Shown here: positions 18,835-28,256 of the stretch, piece after piece | Numbering within the stretch: position 1 is the first letter of the stretch | Layout: each line of letters opens with the position of its first letter | Assembly: GCA_022564635.1 (NCBI GenBank) | Contig: JADFLA010000007.1 | Location: 1-40,027, forward strand | Reading direction: 5' to 3' | DNA: 40,027 bases | Source: Nanobdellota archaeon | GTDB taxonomy: Archaea; Nanobdellota; Nanobdellia; Woesearchaeales; GW2011-AR4 | Made by a program: the position numbers and the translations under genes | Notes under the pieces: model-generated | What the model saw: only the letters and a program-made list of their open reading frames with translations | What the model was told of the DNA's origin: nothing | The model's database searches: none

Positions 18835-19884
18835 ATGAGAAAAAATAGGAATTTAATATTAATTGCTTTTAGTGCAGTTTTCTTATTATTTATAGCAGCT
18901 TGTGATAGGGGGGGGGTTGTTGTTGGTGGTGGTGCGCCTACAACACCTTTTATAGGCGGTACACAAGGTCTGGAAATAAGTTTTTTAGAGGGAAATCCGC
19001 CTGAAGAGGTTACTGATGGAGATACTTTTCCTTTCCAAGCTGTAGTTAAATTAGTAAACAATGGTGAATTTAATATAGGTCAAGATAAGGTGAAGGTTAG
19101 TTTGATTGGTTTTTTGCCTAGTGATTTTCGTTTAGGGGACCCAAATGTTTTTGTTAATACTGATTTAATTGACAAACCTCCTGAAGACGAGCTTCGTGGA
19201 AAGAAAAAGGATTCTGAAGGCAATATTTTAGAACCTATTGAGGCTTTTGTGACATTCCCAACTGAATTAAAATCTTTTGGTTTTAAAGAAAGCATAGCAG
19301 GAAATACCGTTTTTATTTTTAGAGCAGATGTTTGTTATGAATATGAAACAAACGCCTTATCTGAAATCTGCGTATTAGAGAACTTGGTGGATGTAAGAGA
19401 TGATGCTATTTGCGATCCTAGCGAATCAAAAACTATTTTTAGCTCTGGTAGCCCAGTTCAAGTAACTTCATTTAAGCAGAATGTTGCCGGAAGGAACAAA
19501 ATCCAGTTCAGCTTTGATATTGTACACTCAGGACAAGGAACTCTTTTCAAGCCTGGTGCAGAAGATAATGCACCTAATTGCCCGAAAGATTCTTCCACAA
19601 GAAGGAGGGTAGAGAATAGGGTTTTTGCTACTATATCTACAGGGCTTGATAATATTGCAGGTACTGCAAGCTTAAAATGTGTTGGATTGGGTCCTGATGA
19701 AAATAAGAAGGTTGCAAGTGGAGTACTGACATTAGTCGATGGTAAGAGAACTGTTACATGCACCCAGAACCTGGAAGAAGACAGGACTGACTTTAAAAAG
19801 AATATCGATATTAATGTAAAGTTTAATTATCTTGAAAATGTAGATCAGGAAGTTCTGGTTAAGCATTTGGTTGATGATCCATAA
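18835..19884 (+). CDS. Surface lipoprotein, core-module family member 3
   Basis: Lipobox LLFIAAC. Core motifs GGTQGLEISFLEGNPPEEV, DVCYEYETNALSEICVLEN, SSGSPVQVTSFKQ, VKFNYLENVDQEV. Confidence 0.72.
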   Translation: MRKNRNLILIAFSAVFLLFIAACDRGGVVVGGGAPTTPFIGGTQGLEISFLEGNPPEEVTDGDTFPFQAVVKLVNNGEFNIGQDKVKVSLIGFLPSDFRLGDPNVFVNTDLIDKPPEDELRGKKKDSEGNILEPIEAFVTFPTELKSFGFKESIAGNTVFIFRADVCYEYETNALSEICVLENLVDVRDDAICDPSESKTIFSSGSPVQVTSFKQNVAGRNKIQFSFDIVHSGQGTLFKPGAEDNAPNCPKDSSTRRRVENRVFATISTGLDNIAGTASLKCVGLGPDENKKVASGVLTLVDGKRTVTCTQNLEEDRTDFKKNIDINVKFNYLENVDQEVLVKHLVDDP

Positions 19885-19964
19885 AAACTGATAAATATTT
19901 ATTTCTTGGTTATATGTTTTTTAGTAGTACTTTAGCATCTTGAAGTATATTTAGTATATTAATA

Positions 19965-20093
19965 ATTTCAATCTGCCTTCGGCAAAAAATTTGTTTTTAT
20001 GTTTTATTTAATCTTTTCAATCCGGCTTCGCTTTCGCTCAGCCAAATTTTACTGCTCGGCGTTGCTTTTCTGTCATAGCGCAACGCCTCGCAT
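19965..20093. repeat. Intergenic repeat family B, copy 2
   Basis: Matches 6762-6921 across most of its length but lacks the GCGAAAG hairpin segment of copy 1. Confidence 0.8.
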
Positions 20094-20183
20094 ATTTATT
20101 CAATAATTATTTTTAATGCAATCAATTATTTATTTCTAGAAAGCTTTAAATAAAAGAAATTAAATTAAAGTAAATATTATAAA

Positions 20184-22178
20184 ATGAAGCAAAAAAATGG
20201 TGTAATATTATTAGTTTTTGGTATAGTTCTCTTATTGTTTATAGCTGGGTGTGATGGCAAGAAAGATGTAATATCAAGGGATTCTCCTTTTGTTGGTGGG
20301 ACTAAGGGTTTAGAGATAAAGTTTTTAAAAGATGCTCCACCATCAGAAATAACTGACAATAACCTTTTTCCCTTTAAGGTTGTATTAAGTATAACAAATG
20401 AGGGAGAATTTGATGGAGACCCTATTGAACTTGGTTTAGAAACAAATCGGATCAGGGTTGATTTAAAGGGATTTTTGCCAGACGATTTTGGTGTAAATAA
20501 GGGAGAGATAACAAATATAAATCCTGAAGATAATTTAATCGCAAGAAAAAAGGATTCTGAAGGGAATATTATAGAACCTGTGGAAGTTTTTGTGACCATA
20601 CCGCAGCCAGGTGGTAGAGACCTAAAGCTAGGTGAGAATAAAATCTCGGCAAATACAGAGTTTACTTTTAGAGTTGATATCTGTTATCAATATGGATCTG
20701 ATGCCATAGCAAAAATTTGCATTTTAGAGAACATGATTGCTCCGGCTGATGATGCTATTTGTAATCCAAGAGAGGGAAAGAGAGTTTTCAGTTCTAGTTC
20801 ACCTGTTAGAGTAACATCATTTAGGCAGACTGTTGCTGGAGAAAATAAGATACAGTTTAGCTTTGATATAGAGCATTCTGGTCCGGGTAAAGTTTTCAAG
20901 AATGTACGCCCAACATCTACTACTGGATGCCCAAAAGATTTGGGTGGTAAAAGGCGTGAGGAAAATAAAGTTGAGGTTACTGTTAAAACCGGGCTTGGAA
21001 GCACCGGCTTATCATGTGTTGGGCTGAGAAATAGTAAGGAAGGTGGTAAAAATGGAGAGGTTACATTAGTTGGTGGTAAAAGAACAATAACTTGTACACA
21101 AGAAATTGCACCTCAGTTTAAGATTGATTTAGAAAAAAATGTAGATATAGAATTAAGGTTTGATTATTCTGATAGCGTAGATAGGAAGGTTTTGGCCAAG
21201 CATATAGAAGTAGTTGGTCCTCCTACAGAAGAACCTCCTATAGTTGATGGAGAACTGAATTTTTGTGGCCCTTTCTTTAATAATGTCAAAACATTTTGCA
21301 GGGATGGTGCTTGTAGTGATTTTGGTACGAGTTGTACTGGTACTGATTTTTGTAAATGTGCTGGTACCTTAACTCCATGCGCTGGAACGTGCCCATTACC
21401 TACAGATGTAGACGATACCGGACCTCGAGTTGGTGATATAGAACCAGAGTTCGCAATAGCTGGGTCTAGTCAAGTATTTGTCATTCAGGATGTTTTTGAT
21501 ACAGGAAGTGGTGTAACTTCTTGCAGATTTACTTTTGTTGGTTCTATTAATATGAATCCAGTAGATGTGGGGGGGATCCAAGGACCAGTAAATTGTGATA
21601 AGGAAACACAAAAATGCGATTTTTGGGAATCTGTGAGTATTCCTGAAGATCAGGGAGACTTTCAGATACACGCAGAATGCACAAATGGTGCAGGTATAAA
21701 AAATACTGATAATATAGTTGGTCAAGATCTTAGTTTTCTAACTGTAAGGGTTAAAAAACCTGATGATCCTGGGGTTACAGCAGGAGAAAAAATTGATCCT
21801 GTGATTGGAGATTTGGTAATAAATATTGCAACAATTGACCAACCACAACAATTTTTAGTTGTAGGTATACAAGATGAACAAAGTGGTATAAAAAGATGTG
21901 AATTGGTAATACCTAACTATCAGGGTCCGCAACCGGGGGTAATGATACTTCAAGGACCACTACCTTGTTTTGGAAAAGATAAAGTTGACAAAGAGGGTAA
22001 AGAAGGCAACCACGGTTCATGTAGCGCTATTATTAATTTTAAGATTGAGAGTAAAAACGAAGCTGGAGGGACGATAATTACACCTGGTTCACGTAGTCTT
22101 AAAGTAGTGTGTGAGGATCGTGCAGGTAATACGAAAACAACACCTAGTTTACCGATCACACTACTTCCTCAACCCTAG
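20184..22178 (+). CDS. Surface lipoprotein, core-module family member 4, with C-terminal Ig-like repeats
   Basis: Lipobox LLFIAGC. Core motifs GGTKGLEIKFLKDAPPSEI, DICYQYGSDAIAKICILEN, SSSSPVRVTSFRQ, LRFDYSDSVDRKV. Two C-terminal Cys-containing beta-rich repeats. Confidence 0.74.
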   Translation: MKQKNGVILLVFGIVLLLFIAGCDGKKDVISRDSPFVGGTKGLEIKFLKDAPPSEITDNNLFPFKVVLSITNEGEFDGDPIELGLETNRIRVDLKGFLPDDFGVNKGEITNINPEDNLIARKKDSEGNIIEPVEVFVTIPQPGGRDLKLGENKISANTEFTFRVDICYQYGSDAIAKICILENMIAPADDAICNPREGKRVFSSSSPVRVTSFRQTVAGENKIQFSFDIEHSGPGKVFKNVRPTSTTGCPKDLGGKRREENKVEVTVKTGLGSTGLSCVGLRNSKEGGKNGEVTLVGGKRTITCTQEIAPQFKIDLEKNVDIELRFDYSDSVDRKVLAKHIEVVGPPTEEPPIVDGELNFCGPFFNNVKTFCRDGACSDFGTSCTGTDFCKCAGTLTPCAGTCPLPTDVDDTGPRVGDIEPEFAIAGSSQVFVIQDVFDTGSGVTSCRFTFVGSINMNPVDVGGIQGPVNCDKETQKCDFWESVSIPEDQGDFQIHAECTNGAGIKNTDNIVGQDLSFLTVRVKKPDDPGVTAGEKIDPVIGDLVINIATIDQPQQFLVVGIQDEQSGIKRCELVIPNYQGPQPGVMILQGPLPCFGKDKVDKEGKEGNHGSCSAIINFKIESKNEAGGTIITPGSRSLKVVCEDRAGNTKTTPSLPITLLPQP

Positions 22179-22228
22179 AGATTTTTCATTAAAATTATAA
22201 TCAATTATACATAATATGAGATTGGTTC

Positions 22229-23188
22229 TTATTTTTTAGACCCATAAAGAACAAATTGGCTCAATAATGCTTCTAATTGTATGAATTCATCTGATCCTTC
22301 TGTTAACCTGAATTCGATTTCTCCGCATTTTTCCATCAGGAGCATTTTCTTTTCATTGTCTATATCAAGATTAAGAATTTCTTGCTGGATTTGTTTTATT
22401 ATATCCAAACCAGAAAGGCCATAGTTTAGCATTACATCCATTAATTTGTTTCTTGCATCAATAAACTTGTTGGATAATGCTAGTTTTAGGACTTCATCAA
22501 TTTCTTTTGGTCTAGCTACAGAAGCCATTGAATAGATAATTTCATCTGTTATATTGTTGCTTATGGCTGCAGAACTCTGCATTATGTTGTTTATTTTTCT
22601 TGCGTCTCCTTCGCTTATGTTAAATAAAGCTTCTTTTGCTTTTTCATCCACTTTTATTTTTTCGTCTTTCTCAATTTTCTCTATTATAGAATAAATTTCT
22701 TTTTTATCTAATGGTTTAAATCTAAACATTGCACATCTGCTTTGTATTGGGTCTATGATCTTAGATGAATAGTTACACGAAATTATGAATCTGGTTGTCT
22801 GAGTATAATTTTCCATTGTTCTCCTTAATGCTTGTTGTGCTTCTCTTGTTAAGGCGTCTGCTTCATCAAGATATATTATTTTAAATGGGACATCTCCAAT
22901 TGCTTTTGTCCTCGCAAAATCTTTTACCTTGTTTCTTATTATATCAATTCCACGCTCATCAGAAGCATTTAACTCTAAAAAATTTTGGTGCCAGGAATCT
23001 CCAAATAATTTTTTTGCTACCATAAGGGCTAAGCTCGTTTTTCCCGTACCTGCTGGTCCAGCGAATAGTAGGTGCGGAATATTCTGCATCTCGACAAAGG
23101 CTTTTATTCTTTTTACTATCTCTTTCTGGCCTTTTATTTCTGAGAAGTCTTTTGGCCTGTATTTTTCCGTCCAAATAGCGCTATCCAT
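22229..23188 (-). CDS. rfcS: Replication factor C small subunit
   Basis: Walker A GPAGTGKTSLAL, LDEADALTREAQQALRRTMENY, SRC motif QSRCAMFRFKPL. Confidence 0.95.
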   Translation of the reverse strand: MDSAIWTEKYRPKDFSEIKGQKEIVKRIKAFVEMQNIPHLLFAGPAGTGKTSLALMVAKKLFGDSWHQNFLELNASDERGIDIIRNKVKDFARTKAIGDVPFKIIYLDEADALTREAQQALRRTMENYTQTTRFIISCNYSSKIIDPIQSRCAMFRFKPLDKKEIYSIIEKIEKDEKIKVDEKAKEALFNISEGDARKINNIMQSSAAISNNITDEIIYSMASVARPKEIDEVLKLALSNKFIDARNKLMDVMLNYGLSGLDIIKQIQQEILNLDIDNEKKMLLMEKCGEIEFRLTEGSDEFIQLEALLSQFVLYGSKK

Positions 23189-23326
23189 AGAGGTTAAAGA
23201 ATGAAGGAGAATTTAAAAACATTACTAAATAAAACTTTACAATGAATTAGAAATAAAATCAATAGAATATACAACAATAATATGAAAATAAATAATATTA
23301 AAATAATTAAAAACTTAGAAAAAGGG

Positions 23327-23590
23327 TTAAATAATATCTTCCTCTGCGACAACCATGAAGTCCCCCATGGCTATAACAGCGCTGAAAGGTATTAAGATAT
23401 GGCCATCAGAGTCTTTTTCAAGCTCTAATTTGGTTGTATAAGATGTAGGATTGTGGAGTACTAGATGGATTAGCTCACCAGAACGTGTTTCAAATATTAA
23501 ATCTCCTACTTCTCCAAAGCGTTTTCCAGTTTTGCTGACAACTGTTTTACCAATAAGTTGCTTTGAAAATTTCTTCTCTTCTTCTGCCAT
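23327..23590 (-). CDS. PRC-barrel domain protein
   Basis: LIGKTVVSKTGKRFGEVGDLIFETRSGELIHLVL...ILIPFSAVIAMGDFMVV. ORF track start is 23602; MAEEEKKF at 23590 is a likely start. Confidence 0.8.
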   Translation of the reverse strand: MAEEEKKFSKQLIGKTVVSKTGKRFGEVGDLIFETRSGELIHLVLHNPTSYTTKLELEKDSDGHILIPFSAVIAMGDFMVVAEEDII

Positions 23591-23659
23591 AATACCCCTC
23601 ACGAGTAAATATTGTTAATTAAAATAACTCAAGTTATATATAAACTTTTTGATTGATAT

Positions 23660-24505
23660 TTATTTAATTTCTGACAATAAAGTACTAACTTCTGCTTCAT
23701 TATAGCATGTTTCCCTTAACCCACAATTAACACATTTATTCTTATTTTCGCAATAATTTGGAATATCTTGATTTTTTAATAAGTCTTGCACTTCTTTCAC
23801 TAAATTCATTATTTCTTCTTTCATGAATGGATTTATTGATATATGTCTTGTTTCTTTTGCATCAAGGTAGTGGACAAGGCCTTCTTTAACATTTGTCTTA
23901 AATTTTTCTTCAATTAACATAGAATAAGCTGCAATTTGAATACGATGGCCTGGCCACATGCCTTGCTTTGGCATTTTTCCTGTTTTTAGCTCAATAGGAA
24001 CATAACCATCTTCATAAATTTCTACTTTATCTACTATTCCTTTTAATTGTAAGTTATTTGAATCTAGCCTTATTTCAGAAATTATTTTTGGTGTTAATTT
24101 TTTCCATAATTCTGGGCCATAAACGTTATATTTTTGTATAAAATCAAAAATATTTTTTGCTCTTGTTTCTGCTTCATCTAAAATCAATGGCCATGTTCTT
24201 TTAAATACATCCACAATATCAAGATTTACTTCTTTAATTTTTGATTTGTTTTTTATTATCTTTTCTCTCAATGCTTTTGAATAAAATGATTTATATGTTG
24301 TTATCAATTCATTGTATTGTATTTTTTCTTTTATTGTTCTAACAATCTTCTCTTCACTTTGATTAATAAAATCGTAGATTTCATGCCTTAAAGAACCTAA
24401 AACAGTGCTTTCTTTTGGTGGCTCTTTTAAAGCCAAAACTTGCTGCAGAAAGAGTTTTCTTGAGCAAAAAAGATACGTACTTAACATTGATACAGAAATT
24501 TTCAT
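23660..24505 (-). CDS. Cas4-like PD-(D/E)XK nuclease, stand-alone
   Basis: YLFCSRKLFLQQ, LGSLRHEIYDF, GIVDKVEIYEDGYVPIELKTGK, HRIQIAAYSMLIE, C-terminal Cys cluster CENKNKCVNCGLRETC. Confidence 0.82.
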   Translation of the reverse strand: MKISVSMLSTYLFCSRKLFLQQVLALKEPPKESTVLGSLRHEIYDFINQSEEKIVRTIKEKIQYNELITTYKSFYSKALREKIIKNKSKIKEVNLDIVDVFKRTWPLILDEAETRAKNIFDFIQKYNVYGPELWKKLTPKIISEIRLDSNNLQLKGIVDKVEIYEDGYVPIELKTGKMPKQGMWPGHRIQIAAYSMLIEEKFKTNVKEGLVHYLDAKETRHISINPFMKEEIMNLVKEVQDLLKNQDIPNYCENKNKCVNCGLRETCYNEAEVSTLLSEIK

Positions 24506-24616
24506 ATGGGAATAGAGTAATTATTCATTTAAATATCTTACGGGTAAATGTCCAGTGGTTAGTTATCCATACACTACACCAAATATTTAAATATTAATCA
24601 AGAAATAGTAGAAATT

Positions 24617-25696
24617 ATGAATATTGGACAAAGATTAAAGCTTATAAAACAGATAGGAGAAGAAATAGTTACAGAAGAAGAATTAAAGGAATTGCTTAAG
24701 ACAAACAAAAAACCTGTTGCTTATGATGGATTTGAACCTAGTGGAACTACGATCCATATAGCGCAAGGACTTCTTAGGGCTATAAATGTCAATAAGATGA
24801 CTAAGGCTGGCTGTAAATTTAAGTTTTTAGTGGCTGATTGGCATGCATGGGCTAACAATAAGATGGACGGTAATTTAGAGAATATCCAAAAGGTTGGTAA
24901 ATACCTTATAGAAGTGTGGAAGGCTTGTGATATGGATTTTAAGAATGTGGAGTTTGTGTGGGCTAGCGAATTATTAAACAGTAGAGATTACTGGAAAACT
25001 GTAATGCAAGTTGCAAGGAATAGTACTTTGAAGAGAATTTTAAGAACTACTGAGATAATGGGTAGAAGTGAAAGTGATCTATTGCAAGCTTCTCAAATTA
25101 TCTATCCTTGTATGCAAGCTGCTGATATTTTTCATTTGAAAGCTGATATTTGCCAGCTTGGGCGAGACCAAGACAAAGTCAATATGGTTGCAAGGGAAAT
25201 TGGAGAAAAAATAGGATATTGGAAACCTATTATAATAAGTCATCACATGCTTATGGGATTACAAGAACCTGTATCTTCTAAGTTAGATGCAAGAGAAAGG
25301 GCTATTGCACTAAAAATGTCTAAATCCAAGCCAGATACTGCAATATTTATGAATGATACCGAAGAAGATATTAATAGAAAAATGAATAAAGCATGGTGCC
25401 CGGTAGGTGTTGTTGAAGAAAATCCTATTTTGGAGTATTGTAAATATATTATTTTTGAAAAATTCAAGACTATAAAAGTTGAAAGGCCAAAAAAATTTGG
25501 CGGTGATTTAGAGTTTAAGTCTTATGAAGAATTGGAGGGAGTATTTGCTAAAAAGAAATTGCATCCTATGGATCTAAAACGGAGTACTGCAAATTATTTA
25601 AACAAATTAATAGACCCTGTAAGGAAAAAGTTAGAGAAAAATAGAACTGCACAAAAATTGGCGGAAGAAATAAAAACTTTTGAGGTGACTAGGTAG
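24617..25696 (+). CDS. tyrS: Tyrosyl-tRNA synthetase
   Basis: YDGFEPSGTTIHIAQGLLRAINVNKM, LVADWHAWANNKMDGN, KMSKSKPDTAIFMNDT. Confidence 0.93.
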   Translation: MNIGQRLKLIKQIGEEIVTEEELKELLKTNKKPVAYDGFEPSGTTIHIAQGLLRAINVNKMTKAGCKFKFLVADWHAWANNKMDGNLENIQKVGKYLIEVWKACDMDFKNVEFVWASELLNSRDYWKTVMQVARNSTLKRILRTTEIMGRSESDLLQASQIIYPCMQAADIFHLKADICQLGRDQDKVNMVAREIGEKIGYWKPIIISHHMLMGLQEPVSSKLDARERAIALKMSKSKPDTAIFMNDTEEDINRKMNKAWCPVGVVEENPILEYCKYIIFEKFKTIKVERPKKFGGDLEFKSYEELEGVFAKKKLHPMDLKRSTANYLNKLIDPVRKKLEKNRTAQKLAEEIKTFEVTR

Positions 25697-26905
25697 TTAG
25701 GCCTGCTCTATAACAACAAGAGTATAATTTTTATTAAGATATTTTTTTGCAACTCTTTTTACATCATTAATTTTTACTTTTTTTATTTTATTGATATAAT
25801 TATTTGCTAATAATGCACTTTTTATTGTTTCCCAGAAAGCGAAATTGTCTGCTGCCTGGAAATTGTCTTCCATATTTAAGGTATAGTTTCCTTCAATGTA
25901 TGTTTTTGCTTCCTCAAATTCATTTTTGTTTATATTTTCAAGTTTCCTAAATTGTTGCATGATTATATTTTTTGCCTTTTCTATGTTTTTCTTGTCCAGA
26001 CCTGCAAAAACAGCAAAGATTCCATAATCATCTTCAGGATCGTTCTGGACACCTACTTGGTAAGCTAAACCATGTTTATTTCTTATTTCTTCGAAGATCC
26101 AGCCACTCTGCCCACGACCTAGAACACTATGTATAACATCCAGGACATAACTGTCGTTATGAGATCTGGAAGTTGTTTTGTATCCCAAAACCATATAAGA
26201 ATTGAATGTTTTCCTCTTCTCTACGAATTTTTTTGTTTTTGTTTGCAATGGTTCTTCAATTCTTTCCCTTATAATTAATTTTTTGGGTCGTAAATTGCTA
26301 AAATATTTTTCTACTTTTTCTTTTACTTTATCAATATTCCCAACAACAGAAATAATCATATTATTTGGTATATAATGTTTAGTATAGTAGTCATTTATTA
26401 TTTTTCTGTTAAAAGTTTTAACAGTTTTTTTGTTACCATAAGTGGGATTCTTTGCTGGGTGTTTCTCAAATAAGTTCTTTTGGAACAAAATCCATTGGTA
26501 TTGCTTTGGGTCATCATCTACCATATTTATTTCTTTTAATATTACTTTCTTTTCCTTTTCGATCATCTTATTTGGAAAAAGTGGATTAGCAACCATATCA
26601 GAAAGTATGTCTAAGGCTTTTTCAAATCTCTTATTTATTATTTTAATGAAATAAGCAGTCCTATTTTCGCTGGTATAAGCATTAAATTCTGCTCCATATT
26701 TTTCAATTTCGTTTGCTATTGTTCTGCTGTCTTTTCTGTTCTTTGTACCTTCAAAAAGCATATGTTCTAAAAAATGGGATATTCCGGCATTTTTCTTATT
26801 TTCATCATTAGAGCCAACTTTAAACATTACCTCAACTGCAACGGATTTAGATGAGTTTTTATCGAAAATTACTATAATACCGTTTTTTAGTCTGTATTTT
26901 TTCAT
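25697..26905 (-). CDS. M16 (insulinase-like) zinc peptidase
   Basis: Zn motif HxxEH as HFLEHMLFEGT near N-terminus. Stop abuts the convergent tyrS stop. Confidence 0.9.
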   Translation of the reverse strand: MKKYRLKNGIIVIFDKNSSKSVAVEVMFKVGSNDENKKNAGISHFLEHMLFEGTKNRKDSRTIANEIEKYGAEFNAYTSENRTAYFIKIINKRFEKALDILSDMVANPLFPNKMIEKEKKVILKEINMVDDDPKQYQWILFQKNLFEKHPAKNPTYGNKKTVKTFNRKIINDYYTKHYIPNNMIISVVGNIDKVKEKVEKYFSNLRPKKLIIRERIEEPLQTKTKKFVEKRKTFNSYMVLGYKTTSRSHNDSYVLDVIHSVLGRGQSGWIFEEIRNKHGLAYQVGVQNDPEDDYGIFAVFAGLDKKNIEKAKNIIMQQFRKLENINKNEFEEAKTYIEGNYTLNMEDNFQAADNFAFWETIKSALLANNYINKIKKVKINDVKRVAKKYLNKNYTLVVIEQA

Positions 26906-26971
26906 TGTATTTTTCTTTTATAGGTACTTATTAAAGCTTTTTATTGTTTATTAAATGAAAACATTTAAAAT

Positions 26972-27153
26972 GTCAAAAACCATTCATCAAAGATAGGTGG
27001 CACGATTACATTATGTAACATAAATCAATGGTTTTTGTGTGAATTGCGAGAGCTCGCCTCTCGCTCGCTCAACTCACGGAATTCCACCAATTTAATCAAT
27101 GGTTTTCGAGCACTACTCATACCACCAATCTATGATTGGTGATATTCCGTTGT
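26972..27153. repeat. Structured intergenic repeat family A, copy 1
   Basis: GTCAAAAACC...GGTTTTTG stem, CGGAATTCCACCAA, GGTTTTCGAGCACTACTCAT(A/T)CCACCAATC...GATTGGTG...ATTCCGTTGT shared with copy 2. Contains extra GC hairpin 27039-27077. Confidence 0.85.
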
Positions 27154-27174
27154 ATAAAAATATCACAAAATACA

Positions 27175-28242
27175 ATGAAAATAAGAGAATTACAAAGAAT
27201 ATTGGATAAGAATAAACTGGATTTTGCTTTATTTTATAATCTTGGTATGGAAACAAACCCCAATATGATTTATTTCTCTGGTTATAGCGGTTTGGGAGCT
27301 TTAATAATTTCTAAAAATAAAAAATCGTTTCTAATAGTTCCGGAAATGGAATTTGAGAAAGCTAAGAATTCTATGATAAAAAAGGTTTATTCAATGGATA
27401 AAAAGAAATTTTTTGAGTCAATATATTCAATAATTAAAAAAAATAAGATCAAATCAAAAAAAATTGGAATAGACAATAATAATTTTACATTAAATTCGTA
27501 CAAACATTTTAAAAAACAATTTAGAGGAGTAAAAATAAAAGGTATTTCTTTGGATTGTTTAAAACTAAGGCAGATTAAGACAGAGAAAGAAGTACAAATA
27601 ATAAAAAAAGCATTCAATTATGGAAATAAGATATTAAGTAAAACTATAATTGATTTTAAGGATTTTAAAACTGAATCTGAAGTTGCTGGTTTTCTTGAGT
27701 ATGAATCAAAGAAACTAGGATTAGGTATATCTTTTAGCCCTATTGTTGCTTCTGGAAGTAATGGAAGCATGCCACATTACGAGCCTAGAAATGTTAAATT
27801 AAAAAAAGGTTTTTGTGTTATTGATTTTGGTATAAAGTATAAAGGTTATAATACAGATTGCACTAGAACAATATACTTGGGAAAAATAAACAATAAGGAA
27901 AAACAAATTTACAATTTTTTATTAGATATTCAAAGAAATATAATTAAAAATATTAAAATCGATGGTAATTGCGGCAAAATATACGGAAATTGTGTAAAGG
28001 ATTTGAAAAATTATTCTAGATATTTTATTCATGGTTTGGGTCATGGTATTGGTGTTGAGATACATGAATTGCCAAATTTAACCTTGAATTCTAAGGATAA
28101 GATTAGGGAGAATATGGTTTTTACGATAGAGCCTGGAATTTACATACCAAAGAGATTTGGGATAAGGATTGAGGATACTGTTTTGATGAGAAAGAAATTA
28201 GATATTTTGACTAAAGTGTCGAAAGATTTATTAATAATTTAG
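27175..28242 (+). CDS. M24 family Xaa-Pro aminopeptidase
   Basis: MKIRELQRILDKNKLDFALFYNLG; metal-ligand regions VIDFGIKYKGYNTDCTRTIYLG, HGLGHGIGVEIHELP, FTIEPGIYIP, GIRIEDTVL. ORF track start is 27136. Confidence 0.9.
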   Translation: MKIRELQRILDKNKLDFALFYNLGMETNPNMIYFSGYSGLGALIISKNKKSFLIVPEMEFEKAKNSMIKKVYSMDKKKFFESIYSIIKKNKIKSKKIGIDNNNFTLNSYKHFKKQFRGVKIKGISLDCLKLRQIKTEKEVQIIKKAFNYGNKILSKTIIDFKDFKTESEVAGFLEYESKKLGLGISFSPIVASGSNGSMPHYEPRNVKLKKGFCVIDFGIKYKGYNTDCTRTIYLGKINNKEKQIYNFLLDIQRNIIKNIKIDGNCGKIYGNCVKDLKNYSRYFIHGLGHGIGVEIHELPNLTLNSKDKIRENMVFTIEPGIYIPKRFGIRIEDTVLMRKKLDILTKVSKDLLII

Positions 28243-28256
28243 AAATACAAATTTTT

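Noticed and set aside
24549-24570. GTCCAGTGGTTAG resembling a tRNA D-arm
   Set aside because: Flanking sequence cannot form a cloverleaf; the rest is AT-rich promoter-like DNA.
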